A stretch of 64,000 nucleotides of DNA from Clostridium tepidiprofundi DSM 19306 (GTDB taxonomy: Bacteria > Bacillota > Clostridia > Clostridiales > Clostridiaceae), in contig NZ_LTBA01000012.1 in NCBI RefSeq assembly GCF_001594005.1, positions 1 through 64,000 on the forward strand, given 5' to 3'. The number at the start of each line of letters is the position of its first letter. Position 1 is the stretch's first letter. Shown here piece by piece: positions 8,310-17,313 of the stretch. Position numbers and translations under genes: made by a program. The notes below the pieces were generated by a model. That model made no database searches, had not been told where the DNA came from, and worked only from the letters and a program-made list of their open reading frames with translations.

Positions 8310-8331
8310 TATACACTAGGGAGGGATAGCT

Positions 8332-9588
8332 TTGAGAAAATTAACAAGCTTTTTTCTTAATGAGATTTTATACAGGAAAGTGTATGATGAGTTTGATGAT
8401 TGCATAGGAAAATTATACGATATATATGTAACTACAGAAAATGGTTATCCTAAGGCAATAGGGTATAAAATCAGAAGAGATAAAGAAATGTACTATTATG
8501 AATTTAGAAATATTGATTTTTATAGGGAAAATTCTAAAATAGTCATTAAAGTAAGGGGAGTAAAAGAGATAATTCCTATGAAATATTCTTACCTCTTATC
8601 AAAACATTTGCTAAATAAAAAGATAGTTGATGTAAATGGTAAAAAAGTTATAAAAGTAAATGATTTAAGAATGGCAAAAATTTGTGGTGAACTTAGGATA
8701 TTGGCTGTAGATTCAGGGATATTAGCAGTAGCTAGAAGATATTCTGTTGAAAATATAGTTAAATGTATATTTAAACTGTTTAATAAAAAACCTGTAGATG
8801 ATATTGTTTTATGGGAGAGTGTCCAGTCGCTTGAAGTTGATAATGCTAGTTTGAAGTTGACTGTACCATATGAAAAACTATCTAAGTTACATCCAGCTGA
8901 TTTAGCTGATATACTTGAGGAACTTGATGAGGATTATAGAAACAGAATACTTGAATATTTGGATAGTGATTTTGCAGCTGAGATATTAGAAGAAATTAAT
9001 TCAGAGTTGCAAGTTGAAATATTAAAATCGTTAAAAGAGCAAAAGGCAATTGAAATATTGGAACGCATGCCTAATGATGAAATAGCAGATATTTTAGATG
9101 AAGCTAGCTATGAAGAAACTGAAAGGCTCTTATCCAATCTTAAAAAAGATGACGAAGAAGAGGTAAGAACTCTTTTAGAATATGAGGATAATGTTGTAGG
9201 AAGTATAATGAATAAAGATTTTATATGCTTCAATATAAATATAACAGTACAAGAAGTTATAGAACTCTTGAGAGAAATGAAACCTGATGATGAGGTGCTA
9301 TATTATGTTTATGTCGTTGACGAAGATTATAAATTAAAGGGCTTAATTTCCTTAAGAGATTTGGTTGTATCTTCTCCTGAAAGTAAAATAAATGATATTA
9401 TGGTTAAAGAGATTATTAGTATTAAAGATTGTGATGATATCAGTGAAGCGGTAGAATTAATAATAAAATATGATTTAACTGCATTGCCTGTTGTAAATGA
9501 TGAGGGAACATTATGCGGTATAGTTATTATCAATGATATATTGGATGAAATAATATCTCCTCATTTAAAAAAGAAGTTAAAAATATAG
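8332..9588 (+). CDS. PRC-barrel / MgtE N-terminal / CBS-pair protein, soluble
   Basis: 418 residues without any membrane segment. Residues about 1-170 look like two PRC-barrel-like beta modules (KVYDEFDDCIGKLYDIYV and KKIVDVNGKKVIKVNDLRM). Residues about 180-280 are an MgtE_N helical superhelix (KLHPADLADILEELDEDYRNRILEYLD), and about 285-410 form a CBS pair (MNKDFICFNINITVQE, KLKGLISLRDLVV, MVKEIISIKDCDDISEA). This is the cytosolic Mg2+-sensing part of MgtE without its five-helix pore. With an M-box leader it is probably a magnesium-homeostasis regulator or partner of a transporter elsewhere. TTG start after GGGAGGGA. Confidence 0.85.
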   Translation: MRKLTSFFLNEILYRKVYDEFDDCIGKLYDIYVTTENGYPKAIGYKIRRDKEMYYYEFRNIDFYRENSKIVIKVRGVKEIIPMKYSYLLSKHLLNKKIVDVNGKKVIKVNDLRMAKICGELRILAVDSGILAVARRYSVENIVKCIFKLFNKKPVDDIVLWESVQSLEVDNASLKLTVPYEKLSKLHPADLADILEELDEDYRNRILEYLDSDFAAEILEEINSELQVEILKSLKEQKAIEILERMPNDEIADILDEASYEETERLLSNLKKDDEEEVRTLLEYEDNVVGSIMNKDFICFNINITVQEVIELLREMKPDDEVLYYVYVVDEDYKLKGLISLRDLVVSSPESKINDIMVKEIISIKDCDDISEAVELIIKYDLTALPVVNDEGTLCGIVIINDILDEIISPHLKKKLKI

Positions 9589-9590
9589 TT

Positions 9591-9619
9591 AAAATACACA
9601 TTTTTGTGTATTTTTTTTT
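9591..9619 (+). terminator. Intrinsic terminator
   Basis: AAAATACAC (9591-9599) pairs with GTGTATTTT (9606-9614), followed by Ts. Confidence 0.85.
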
Positions 9620-9668
9620 ATACTTTACACAATATAATACCAAAAGTATTTGTTTTGGAGGGGTAGTT

Positions 9669-10379
9669 TTGATAGGCAACAAAAATAGAATTATGAAATT
9701 AATAGCCATTGTTTGTGTAGTTTATATTACAAGTTTTATGATTTCGGGTTATTTGCCCAGTTTCACCAAAATAGTAAATGCGGAGGTTTATAAATATGGT
9801 TCAAAAGGAGAAACAGTAAAATTGATCCAAACTAAACTGAAAAGATGGGGATATTACTATGGATCTGTTGATGGAATTTATGGGAGCAAAACTCTATCGG
9901 CAGTAAAGTATTTTCAGAGAAAAAATGGCCTTGTTGTTGATGGAATAGTGGGTAAAAAGACATTAGAAGCATTAGGAATATACATAAAGGCACCAACTAC
10001 GACATCTTCAAGACAGTATTCATCAAATAGTCAAGATGTAATGTTATTAGCAAGGCTTATTAATGGTGAAGCAAGAGGAGAGCCATATGAGGGGCAGGTT
10101 GCAGTTGGGGCTGTTGTATTAAACAGAACAAGAAGTCCAAAGTTTCCTTCCACAATAGCAGGAGTTATTTATCAACCAGGTGCATTTACAGCGATTGTTG
10201 ATGGTCAATTCAACGCAAAAATTAGAGATACATCTATAAAGGCAGCAAGAGATGCACTCAATGGATGGGATCCTTCTGGTGGAGCATTATTTTATTATAA
10301 TCCTGCTAAGACAACAAATAAGTGGATTTGGTCTAGACCGGTTATTAAGGTTATAGGAAGTCATAGGTTTTGCAAATAA
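9669..10379 (+). CDS. sleB: Spore cortex-lytic enzyme SleB-like cell wall hydrolase
   Basis: 236-residue exported protein. An N-terminal hydrophobic stretch (KLIAIVCVVYITSFMISGYL) ends in a signal-peptidase-like VNA site. It is followed by a peptidoglycan-binding domain (GSKGETVKLIQTKLKRWGYY...DGIYGSKTLSAVKYFQ) and a C-terminal Hydrolase_2/SleB catalytic domain (LLARLINGEARGEPYEGQVAVGAVVLNR...PGAFTA). The E of NGEARGEP is the expected catalytic glutamate. In spore formers SleB degrades cortex during germination. Start: TTG at 9669 after GGAGGGG; the upstream in-frame codons precede that site. SleB's usual partner YpeB is not adjacent. Confidence 0.85.
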   Translation: MIGNKNRIMKLIAIVCVVYITSFMISGYLPSFTKIVNAEVYKYGSKGETVKLIQTKLKRWGYYYGSVDGIYGSKTLSAVKYFQRKNGLVVDGIVGKKTLEALGIYIKAPTTTSSRQYSSNSQDVMLLARLINGEARGEPYEGQVAVGAVVLNRTRSPKFPSTIAGVIYQPGAFTAIVDGQFNAKIRDTSIKAARDALNGWDPSGGALFYYNPAKTTNKWIWSRPVIKVIGSHRFCK

Positions 10380-10380
10380 T

Positions 10381-10620
10381 AGAAAACTTTTAATTAAAGA
10401 ATAGTGAATAGAGAATAGTGAATAGTAAATGATGAAATCGTTACACGATTTCTTAAATTCAATCTAAAAGATGTTTTATAGATTTAGAGAATAGAAAACC
10501 TTAGTTGGTAAATATTTAATAGTGAACTTTAATTCAGAGAATAGTAAAGATTAAAACTGCTGCGAAATTTCTTCAAGATAAAACTGCTAGTTACTAATTG
10601 GCTAGTGGAGAGCTATTGAG
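10381..10620. repeat. Mosaic intergenic repeat, family shared with 36.8-37.0 kb
   Basis: Contains AATAGTGAATAGAGAATAG-type repeats and ATGATGAAATCGTTACACGA TTT (10429-10451) with a perfect AAATCG/CGATTT hairpin. A stretch from 10533 (TTCAGAGAATAGTAAAGATT onward) recurs at 36869-36943. No ORF or known RNA is seen in 10381-10639. Confidence 0.75.
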
Positions 10621-10639
10621 GTATTCTAAAATTTACCTA

Positions 10640-10668
10640 TTGACAATTCGCAAAATGAAAGATATAAT
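10640..10668 (+). promoter_or_regulatory. Promoter of the asnA T-box transcript
   Basis: Consensus TTGACA (10640-10645) and TATAAT (10663-10668) with a 17-bp spacer. Confidence 0.85.
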
Positions 10669-10699
10669 GTTTGTAATTTCAAAAATCTAAAAATTTAAA

Positions 10700-10975
10700 A
10701 ATAATTAAAAACAGTGATGAGGCGAGTAAATTTAGGAAGTAGTTTTAGCGAGTCGATGATGGTGGAAGTTCGATACGAAGCCTATATTGAAGAACCCCTC
10801 TGAGTTTCTAGCTGAAATCTTTAAAGAAAGTAGGTGTGGACGGAGCCTAACCGTTATACATAGGGCCAGTATTATGATGTACTGGTAGGAGTGAGCTATT
10901 ATTGGCTAATTAAGGTGGTACCGCGGAATTTTGACTTTTCGTCCTTTGTTTATGAGGATGGAAAGTTTTTTTATT
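10700..10975 (+). promoter_or_regulatory. T-box leader with asparagine specifier
   Basis: A tRNA-sensing T-box leader. Stem I motifs are visible (GATGAGGCGAG, GATGATGGTGGAAG) and the specifier loop contains AAC (10793-10795), an Asn codon, in GAAGAACCCCTC. The T-box AAGGTGGTACCGCGG (10912-10926) precedes the terminator, ACTTTTCGTCC paired with GGATGGAAAGT (10934-10965) and then Ts. Uncharged tRNA-Asn should stabilise the antiterminator and permit asnA transcription. About 180 bp of featureless AT-rich sequence separate the terminator from asnA. Confidence 0.95.
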
Positions 10976-11153
10976 ATCTATTTCATATGAAATAAATTTA
11001 TTTTACAACTTTTTGATTTGTAACTTTCATAATGAAGTTTATACATCAAGATTTCCAAGTACTAATCATTAATAGTGTACATATTTATGATTGGTAGTTG
11101 GAACTATAAAAACATAGATAAAATAGTACAATTTAAACGTGGAGGGATAATTT

Positions 11154-12176
11154 ATGATTAAACATGTAAATGCACTAACTATACCTTGTGATTATAAACC
11201 ATCATTAGGTCTTAAAGATACAGAAATTGCTATTAAACATATAAAAGATTTTTTTGAAAGGGAAATTGCAAAAAAGTTGAATTTAACAAGAGTTTCAGCT
11301 CCATTATTTGTAAGGCCAGAAACTGGTCTTAATGATAACTTAAATGGTGTTGAAAGACCTGTTTCATTTGATATAAAAGATTTATCTGGAAGAAATGCAG
11401 AAATAGTTCATTCACTTGCTAAATGGAAACGTATGGCATTATACAGATATGGTTTTAAATCAGGTGAAGGATTATATACAGATATGAATGCAATAAGAAG
11501 AGACGAAGATTTAGATAACCTTCATTCTGTGTATGTAGATCAATGGGATTGGGAAAAAGTAATTACAAGAGAAGAAAGAACATTTGAAAACCTTAAAGAG
11601 ATAGTTAAAAGTATTTATAGTGTTTTCAAAGCTACTGAAAGTTATGTTGAAAATTTATATCCGCAAATAAAAGCATTTTTACCAGATGATATTTTCTTTA
11701 TAACTACCCAAGAACTTGAAGATTTATATCCTGAACTTTCTCCAAAAGAAAGAGAAAATGCAATTTGTAAAGAAAAGAAAGCTGTCTTCATAATGCAAAT
11801 AGGTGGATACTTAAAGTCCGGTGAAAAACATGATGGTAGAGCTCCGGATTATGATGACTGGATGCTAAATGGGGATATTATATTTTGGTATCCTGTACTT
11901 GAAAGAGCTTTTGAACTTTCATCAATGGGAATAAGAGTTGATAAGGATTCTTTATTAAAGCAACTAAAACTTGCAGACTGTGAGAATAGGTTAGAATTAG
12001 ATTTTCATAAAAAAATAGTTGATGAAATACTTCCTCTAACAGTAGGTGGCGGTATAGGGCAATCAAGAATATGTATGTTCTTTTTAAGAAAAGCTCATAT
12101 AGGGGAAGTTCAGGCTTCTATATGGTCTGAAGAAATGATAAAAGACTGTAAAAAGGCAAATATAGTTTTATTATAA
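11154..12176 (+). CDS. asnA: Aspartate-ammonia ligase (asparagine synthetase A)
   Basis: Class II aminoacyl-tRNA-synthetase-like enzyme making asparagine from aspartate, ammonia and ATP. It has the family's [45 protein letters not shown] and [15 protein letters not shown] motifs. At 340 residues it is full length. GGAGGG precedes the ATG by 8 bp. The Asn-specific T-box leader independently supports the function. Confidence 0.97.
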   Translation: MIKHVNALTIPCDYKPSLGLKDTEIAIKHIKDFFEREIAKKLNLTRVSAPLFVRPETGLNDNLNGVERPVSFDIKDLSGRNAEIVHSLAKWKRMALYRYGFKSGEGLYTDMNAIRRDEDLDNLHSVYVDQWDWEKVITREERTFENLKEIVKSIYSVFKATESYVENLYPQIKAFLPDDIFFITTQELEDLYPELSPKERENAICKEKKAVFIMQIGGYLKSGEKHDGRAPDYDDWMLNGDIIFWYPVLERAFELSSMGIRVDKDSLLKQLKLADCENRLELDFHKKIVDEILPLTVGGGIGQSRICMFFLRKAHIGEVQASIWSEEMIKDCKKANIVLL

Positions 12177-12219
12177 TATTTCTTTCAAACTATATAAATA
12201 GCTATTCCTTTTCTTTTCA

Positions 12220-12289
12220 CTTTTGCTTCGGGTGGAGTAGATTTTCCACTTGAAGTCTCGATGTTTTGCTTTAGCAAAACGAGTTCACT
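12220..12289 (+). repeat. 70-bp double-hairpin repeat, copy A
   Basis: Begins CTTTTGCTTCGGGTGGAG, contains hairpins GTGGA...TCCAC and GTTTTGC-TTTA-GCAAAAC, and ends CGAGTTCACT. A second copy lies at 20382-20451 with about 75 percent identity over the same length. The hairpin followed by GAGTTCA resembles the ends of IS200/IS605-type elements; no transposase is nearby. Confidence 0.65.
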
Positions 12290-12291
12290 GT

Positions 12292-12337
12292 AAAAAAGCA
12301 CTTCTATAAGTAAAAAAGTTATAGAAGTGCTTTTTTT
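12292..12337 (+). terminator. Strong intrinsic terminator after asnA
   Basis: AAGCACTTCTATAA pairs perfectly with TTATAGAAGTGCTT across a 9-nt loop, flanked by As and Ts. The following 12338-12607 is AT-rich with only a small CCGTAT/ATACGG inverted repeat (12551-12572) ahead of the sigma gene. Confidence 0.9.
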
Positions 12338-12607
12338 CATTTTAAACTATTTTTGTATACATATGCTGATAAAAAAGTACTATTAAGATAAAAAACAAAT
12401 ATTTTATTTTATAAGCTAATTGTATGGGAGAAGGAAAAATAAAATTTGGACTTATGTCAATAAAGATGTATAATTGTATGTAATTAATTGGTGTACAAGC
12501 AATAATACAATAATAAAATATAAAAAAATGCAACTAATATTTGATGTACTCCGTATATTAAGTAGAATACGGGAAGAAATATAGAATTCTTAGGGGGACC
12601 CTTATTT

Positions 12608-13132
12608 ATGAATTATGATAAGTTATTTGAGGAATTATATGATACATATTACGATAGTGTGTATAAATATATATATTCTTCGGTTAAAAACAAATGGAAT
12701 GCTGAGGATATTATATCGACTGTTTTTACTAAAATATATCAAAATAGAGAAAAAATTATTAACGTAGAAGGAAGTAAAAATTGGGTTTTCCGAATAGCAC
12801 ATAACTGTATAATTGATTTCTATAGAGTTAATAGCAAGATTATACCTATAGAAGAATTTCTTGATAGAGGAAGAATAGATGAAGGATATGAAGAAGTTCT
12901 TATAAAGGATCAATTTGCTCAGGTGAAGAAAATAATTGATCAATTTCCCGAAGAAACAAAAAATATGATTAGATTACGGTATTATGGTGGGCTGAAATTT
13001 AGAGAGATTGCTGAAGCTATAGATATTTCTGAAAACACTGTTAAATCTACTGTAGCAAGGGCTATTAAAAAGATTAAAAAGTCTTATTTTAACATGATAG
13101 GAGGTGATATAAATGAAAAGAGACAGGTGTGA
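12608..13132 (+). CDS. ECF-type sigma-70 family RNA polymerase sigma factor
   Basis: 174-residue sigma factor with region 2 (LYDTYYDSVYKYIYSSVKNKWNAEDIISTVFTKIYQ; SKNWVFRIAHNCIIDFYR) and region 4 (FPEETKNMIRLRYYGGLKFREIAEAIDISENTVKSTVARAIKKIKK) but no region 1 or 3, as in ECF factors. AGGGGG precedes the ATG. The next gene overlaps by 20 bp with its own GAGGTGAT site, the arrangement expected for a sigma factor and its membrane anti-sigma partner. Target promoters are unknown. Confidence 0.9.
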   Translation: MNYDKLFEELYDTYYDSVYKYIYSSVKNKWNAEDIISTVFTKIYQNREKIINVEGSKNWVFRIAHNCIIDFYRVNSKIIPIEEFLDRGRIDEGYEEVLIKDQFAQVKKIIDQFPEETKNMIRLRYYGGLKFREIAEAIDISENTVKSTVARAIKKIKKSYFNMIGGDINEKRQV

Positions 13133-14810
13133 TATAGAAAAAATGCTATTAAATGATGCTGAAAAAATAGAAATAGATTATGATTTTAAGAAAAATTTGA
13201 AAAAACAAATAATGTCACAGTGTAGCAATAAAAATATTGTAGATATCAGTGAAAATAGAAAGAAGCATAAAGTCAATAGATATTTGAAAATTGCTTCAAG
13301 TTTTGCAATTGTCGTTCTAATTGGGGGCACATTTGTTAAAGTTAATTCGAATACGAGCTTTTTAGCTAAAAACGATAAAAATAATACAATTTCTGTAAGT
13401 GAAGTTGTTACTATATCTAAATTAAGTGATAGCAGTAATGCTGATAAAAATGTGTTAAAGGCAGAAGAAGACTTAAAAACAGAAGTTGTTAATGAAATTG
13501 AAAAAAGTGACGTGCAAAAAAATAAAGATGAAAATAATTCTAAAAGTTCAAATATTACTAGGAATATTCAAACTGTAGATAAAAATGAGAAGGAAATGGT
13601 GGAGATAAATAATAATGCTACATTGTTAGCTAAAGGAACATCTGCAAACAAAAATATAGCTACAAATAAAAGCAGCAGTGTGAAGAGTACAGAAAAGTAT
13701 ACTCATAAAGATGTGTCTAAACAGGATAATTTAAAGAATAAAGACTCTTTATATGAGAATAAAAACACTGACGCTACTAAAAATAAAGATAGTAAAGTCA
13801 ATGAACAGCATGGTGATGTTAAAAATAATAAAGATGCTGAAGGCATCAAAGATGCAGAAGATATCAAAACTATCAAAGATAATAAGGATGGCAAAGATAT
13901 TAAAGCTACCAAACCAAATGGCATAGATTCAGGTTATGATTTTGATAAATTGGCAATTGATAATTTATTAAAAAATCAGGAAATTAGTGCAGCATCACCA
14001 AACTTGAGTGAGGATACTATTGAAAAACCACATATGGAGAACATAAAAGAAGAAAACAATGTTATGACAAATTGCTATGATTCAAGATATTCTAAAGATT
14101 ATTCAAAGGTTCTTTTGTGTAAAAAAGATGGAATATATTCAAAGGATATCAAAACTGGCGATGAAATAAAGATAGTTGATTCTCAAAATGCAATTATTGA
14201 AAAGCCTAATTATACTCCTGATGGAGATGTTATATATGCTAAAATAGATAAAACTGACTCAAATGATGTTAAATGGTTTATTTACAAATTCAGTGTTAGG
14301 GATTCTTCAGAAGAAAGTATTGTTGAAGGCAAGGATCCTATGGTTTCTAAGGATGGCTCAAAAGTAGCATATGAATTTAAAGGAAAGATATGTATTAAAG
14401 ATTTAAAATCAGGCAAAAACAACATAATAGATGATGGTAAATATCCTTCATGGTCAGCTGATGGCAATTTCTTGAGCTATGTTAAGATTATAAGTGAGAA
14501 AGAGACGTTTGACAAAGATACTCAGCAGAAAAATGTTTATGTTGAGAAGAAATATTCTACTGTATGGATATATGACATTAAGCAAAATAAGGAATATGCT
14601 ATTACAAATAAAGAATTTGTAGTTGATAATGATAAGCTTAACGATTGGGCGAATAAAGTTGTTAATGGAAGTGAATGTGAGAATTTTGATTTAAAGAGTA
14701 AGTACACATATTATGAAAGTATGTGGTCAGAAGATGGTAAAGAATTATATGTAATCAGAAGAGATAATGAAAGAGAAATATATGAATTAGTTAAATTTAA
14801 TTTAAATTAA
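13113..14810 (+). CDS. Probable anti-sigma factor with extracytoplasmic propeller-like domain
   Basis: 565 residues. The N-terminal ~55 residues are charged and cytoplasmic. One hydrophobic segment (YLKIASSFAIVVLIGGTFV, about 54-72) spans the membrane. About 200 residues of Lys/Asp/Asn-rich low-complexity linker follow, and the C-terminal ~240 residues carry repeated beta motifs (DYSKVLLCKKDGIYSKD, PMVSKDGSKVAYEFKGKI, KYPSWSADGNFLSYVK, SMWSEDGKELYVIRR) like TolB/WD40 propeller blades. It overlaps the sigma gene by 20 bp and has a GGAGGTGAT site. I infer it sequesters the sigma factor and senses an external signal; no canonical zinc anti-sigma motif is seen. Confidence 0.65.
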   Translation: MKRDRCDIEKMLLNDAEKIEIDYDFKKNLKKQIMSQCSNKNIVDISENRKKHKVNRYLKIASSFAIVVLIGGTFVKVNSNTSFLAKNDKNNTISVSEVVTISKLSDSSNADKNVLKAEEDLKTEVVNEIEKSDVQKNKDENNSKSSNITRNIQTVDKNEKEMVEINNNATLLAKGTSANKNIATNKSSSVKSTEKYTHKDVSKQDNLKNKDSLYENKNTDATKNKDSKVNEQHGDVKNNKDAEGIKDAEDIKTIKDNKDGKDIKATKPNGIDSGYDFDKLAIDNLLKNQEISAASPNLSEDTIEKPHMENIKEENNVMTNCYDSRYSKDYSKVLLCKKDGIYSKDIKTGDEIKIVDSQNAIIEKPNYTPDGDVIYAKIDKTDSNDVKWFIYKFSVRDSSEESIVEGKDPMVSKDGSKVAYEFKGKICIKDLKSGKNNIIDDGKYPSWSADGNFLSYVKIISEKETFDKDTQQKNVYVEKKYSTVWIYDIKQNKEYAITNKEFVVDNDKLNDWANKVVNGSECENFDLKSKYTYYESMWSEDGKELYVIRRDNEREIYELVKFNLN

Positions 14811-14815
14811 TTGTG

Positions 14816-14848
14816 AAGCTCCACCGTAATTGGGTGGGGCTTGTTTAT
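14816..14848 (+). terminator. Intrinsic terminator
   Basis: AAGCTCCACC (14816-14825) pairs with GGTGGGGCTT (14833-14842), followed by T-rich sequence. Confidence 0.85.
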
Positions 14849-14849
14849 G

Positions 14850-14876
14850 TTTACACATTTGTATTTATGCTATAAT
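14850..14876 (+). promoter_or_regulatory. Possible promoter of the dapF-like gene
   Basis: TTTACA (14850-14855) and TATAAT (14871-14876), with a rather short 15-bp spacer. Confidence 0.35.
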
Positions 14877-14977
14877 AATTTTGAAGGTGTAAATATGAAA
14901 TCAAAAGATATCATAAAATATTTAGTAAGAATATAATGAGAATATATAAATATGATAGAGGGGAGCAATAATTAAAA

Positions 14978-15949
14978 ATGATAATTGAAATATTAAAATG
15001 TCATGGTTCAGGAAATGATTTTCTACTTATAGATGAATATAATAAACAATATAATTTTTCAGAAGAAAATAGAAAAAAATTGGCAATAAAGCTTTGTGAT
15101 AGAAACAATGGAGTGGGAGCTGATGGAATTTTATTTTTTTGCAAAAGCAATGAATGTGATGCGAAAATGAGAATATTCAATGCTGATGGTTCAGAAGCGG
15201 AAATGTGTGGGAATGGATTAAGATGTGTTGGAAGATATGTTTCTGAAATGTTATCAAGAAATGTAGTAAAAATAGAAACAATGTATGAGCAATACGAAGT
15301 TAAATATTTGTCGAGTTTTTATGAAAATATTAAAGGTGTTAAAGTTAAAATAAATAATATATCAAGTGATACAAGAAATATACCTATTAACACGAGTCAG
15401 AAGCAATTTTTGTTTAATAAAATACTCGATTTTTCAGATAAACTAGCATTTAGTTCAATAAGTGTATCTAATCCACATTTGATTGCTATTGTGGATAACA
15501 TAGATGTAAATAAACTAGAGGAGATAGGCGTGAAGACTAATAATTCTAGCATATTATTTCCAAGGGGTATAAATGTGAGTTTTGTTAAAATATTAAATGA
15601 AAATAGTATATATGTTAAAACGTATGAGAGAGGGGTAGGATTAACGAAATCCTGTGGTACAGGAATGATGGCATCTTCAACAGTTGTATGCATTAATGAA
15701 CCATGTAGGTTTGAAAGGACGTTGAATGTATATAATGATGGAGGTATGATTAAATGTAAAATTACAAAAGAGAAAGAAAGTGTATTTAGTGCCGAATTTT
15801 CTGGAAATGCAACATATATGTTTAAGGGAAAAGTTGAAATTGATTTTCAAAATTTTGATGACTTTAGTTTTACTTTGCAGCATAATTTTGATAATGAAAA
15901 TGAAGAATATGATAAATTTTTAAAATATACAAATATGAGTATTTCCTAG
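14978..15949 (+). CDS. dapF: Diaminopimelate epimerase family protein
   Basis: 323 residues with both active-site cysteines of the DapF fold: NADGSEAEMCGNGLRCVGRY and GLTKSCGTGMMAS, plus the N-terminal KCHGSGNDFLLID. The classical role is interconversion of LL- and meso-diaminopimelate for peptidoglycan and lysine. It is about 45 residues longer than the usual 275-285, with a divergent C-terminal tail (DFQNFDDFSFTLQHNFDNEN), and stands alone without other lysine genes. A paralogous amino-acid racemase of the same fold is therefore possible. GGGGAG lies upstream of the ATG. Confidence 0.8.
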   Translation: MIIEILKCHGSGNDFLLIDEYNKQYNFSEENRKKLAIKLCDRNNGVGADGILFFCKSNECDAKMRIFNADGSEAEMCGNGLRCVGRYVSEMLSRNVVKIETMYEQYEVKYLSSFYENIKGVKVKINNISSDTRNIPINTSQKQFLFNKILDFSDKLAFSSISVSNPHLIAIVDNIDVNKLEEIGVKTNNSSILFPRGINVSFVKILNENSIYVKTYERGVGLTKSCGTGMMASSTVVCINEPCRFERTLNVYNDGGMIKCKITKEKESVFSAEFSGNATYMFKGKVEIDFQNFDDFSFTLQHNFDNENEEYDKFLKYTNMSIS

Positions 15950-15959
15950 TATGAAAAAG

Positions 15960-15998
15960 AGGCTAGTAAGTTGAAGTAGTGTCATAGCTTACTAGCCT
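15960..15998 (+). terminator. Terminator after the dapF-like gene
   Basis: AGGCTAGTAAG (15960-15970) pairs perfectly with CTTACTAGCCT (15988-15998); the downstream T run is weak (ACAATTTTACTT). Confidence 0.65.
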
Positions 15999-16009
15999 AC
16001 AATTTTACT

Positions 16010-16077
16010 TAGTTATTTTCAAAAAACGACAAATCAATATGGTGATATATTTTACTTGTTATTTTATTTCAAATGTC
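16010..16077. repeat. Short copy of the inverted-repeat element family (copy 3)
   Basis: GTTATTTTCAAAAAACGACA at the left and CTTGTTATTTTATTTCAAAT at the right match the two ends of the 53.3-kb element (TTTTCAAAAAAATAACTAGT and TTTGTTATTTTCTTTCAAAT). The middle is reduced to about 25 bp. Confidence 0.6.
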
Positions 16078-17136
16078 CTAGTTATTTTCTGGAGATGCTT
16101 TAGTTTGACAATACTTAACTATTAAATCTAATGTAGCTAATATTGAATCCATGTGAGTTCTTTCATAACCATGGGATGCAAATATACCTGCTCCAATTAA
16201 ACCTGCTTTAATGTCCCAACCTGCTCTAAGTGCAGCAGAGGCATCGGAACCGTAATTAGGATAAATATCTATTCTATGTTCTATATTATGTTTTTTACAT
16301 AGATTTGTAAGAGCGATTCGTAGATCTAAATCATATGGACCGGAAGAATCTTTAGCACAAATACACACTGCATATTCTGTAGAGTTTTGATCTAGTCCTG
16401 GACAACCCATGTCTACTGATATAAATTCTTTTGTTTTTTCAGGTAATGCTGCAGAAGCACCGTGTCCAACTTCTTCATAATTGCTTATAAAGAAATTAAC
16501 GGTGTGAGGTAGTGTTATATTATTTTCTGTTAGATAAGATATAGTTGAAAGAAGTATTGCTACACTTGCTTTATCATCTAAATGACGTGATTTTACAAAT
16601 CCGCTTTCGGTAATGATTGTTCTAGAATCAAAACATATAAAGTCACCAACATTTATTCCGAGTTTTTCTACATCTTCTTTTGAGAAGACTTTTTCATCTA
16701 TTACTACTTCCATATTTTCTGGTATTCTTTTTAATTCTCTAGCATCAGAACCGCTAATGTGGACAGAGGGTTTGATTGTTTGAATAGTTCCGGTATATAT
16801 TTTACCATCTACTGTTTCAATTGTGCAATTTTCACCTTCTATAGAATTCATCATGTATCCACCTAGAGGTGTAAGAGCTAATGTACCATTTGATTTTATT
16901 TCTTTAACCATTGCACCTAGTGTATCTACGTGTGCAGAAAAAGTTCTTTGATATTCATTGTTTTCACCTTTTATTGTGGCTATAACTGCGCCTTTTGTGG
17001 TGACAGTATAGGAAACGTTTAATTTATCAAGTTCATCCTTAATGTAGTTCATTATAGTGTTAGTGTAACCTGAAGGACTTGGGATCGTTAGTATGTCATA
17101 TAGATATTTTTTTAATTTATCAGTATTGTAGTTCAT
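16078..17136 (-). CDS. M42 family metallopeptidase (aminopeptidase)
   Basis: 352-residue dinuclear-metal aminopeptidase. Family motifs are visible: IPSPSGYT near the N-terminus, SAHVDTLG (first metal His/Asp), SRHLDDKASVAILL (bridging Asp), YEEVGHG (catalytic and metal Glu) and SHGYERTH (last metal His). M42 enzymes trim N-terminal residues from peptides in the cytosol, supplying amino acids here to a fermentative metabolism. AAGGAGTGAT precedes the ATG. Exact specificity is not predictable. Confidence 0.92.
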   Translation of the reverse strand: MNYNTDKLKKYLYDILTIPSPSGYTNTIMNYIKDELDKLNVSYTVTTKGAVIATIKGENNEYQRTFSAHVDTLGAMVKEIKSNGTLALTPLGGYMMNSIEGENCTIETVDGKIYTGTIQTIKPSVHISGSDARELKRIPENMEVVIDEKVFSKEDVEKLGINVGDFICFDSRTIITESGFVKSRHLDDKASVAILLSTISYLTENNITLPHTVNFFISNYEEVGHGASAALPEKTKEFISVDMGCPGLDQNSTEYAVCICAKDSSGPYDLDLRIALTNLCKKHNIEHRIDIYPNYGSDASAALRAGWDIKAGLIGAGIFASHGYERTHMDSILATLDLIVKYCQTKASPENN

Positions 17137-17313
17137 AATATCACTCCTTAATTAAAAGAATAAAAGTCTTTTATATTTACTATATTGTAACATGTACGAA
17201 AAATATAAACAATTTTATTGGCTATATTTTTCAACATAATTTACGTAAAATATTATAGGATTATTAGTTCAATTGTAGTATAATGTACTTGTGCATCAGA
17301 AGGGAGATTATAT

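Noticed and set aside
8041-8331. A second known riboswitch class downstream of the M-box
   Set aside because: I could not match the sequence to a riboswitch consensus, and its core recurs at 53.3 kb in an unrelated intergenic place, so a repeat element is more likely.
12342-12533. Minus-strand 63-residue ORF
   Set aside because: AT-rich, phenylalanine/isoleucine-rich chance frame without a ribosome site, starting in the sigma-gene leader.
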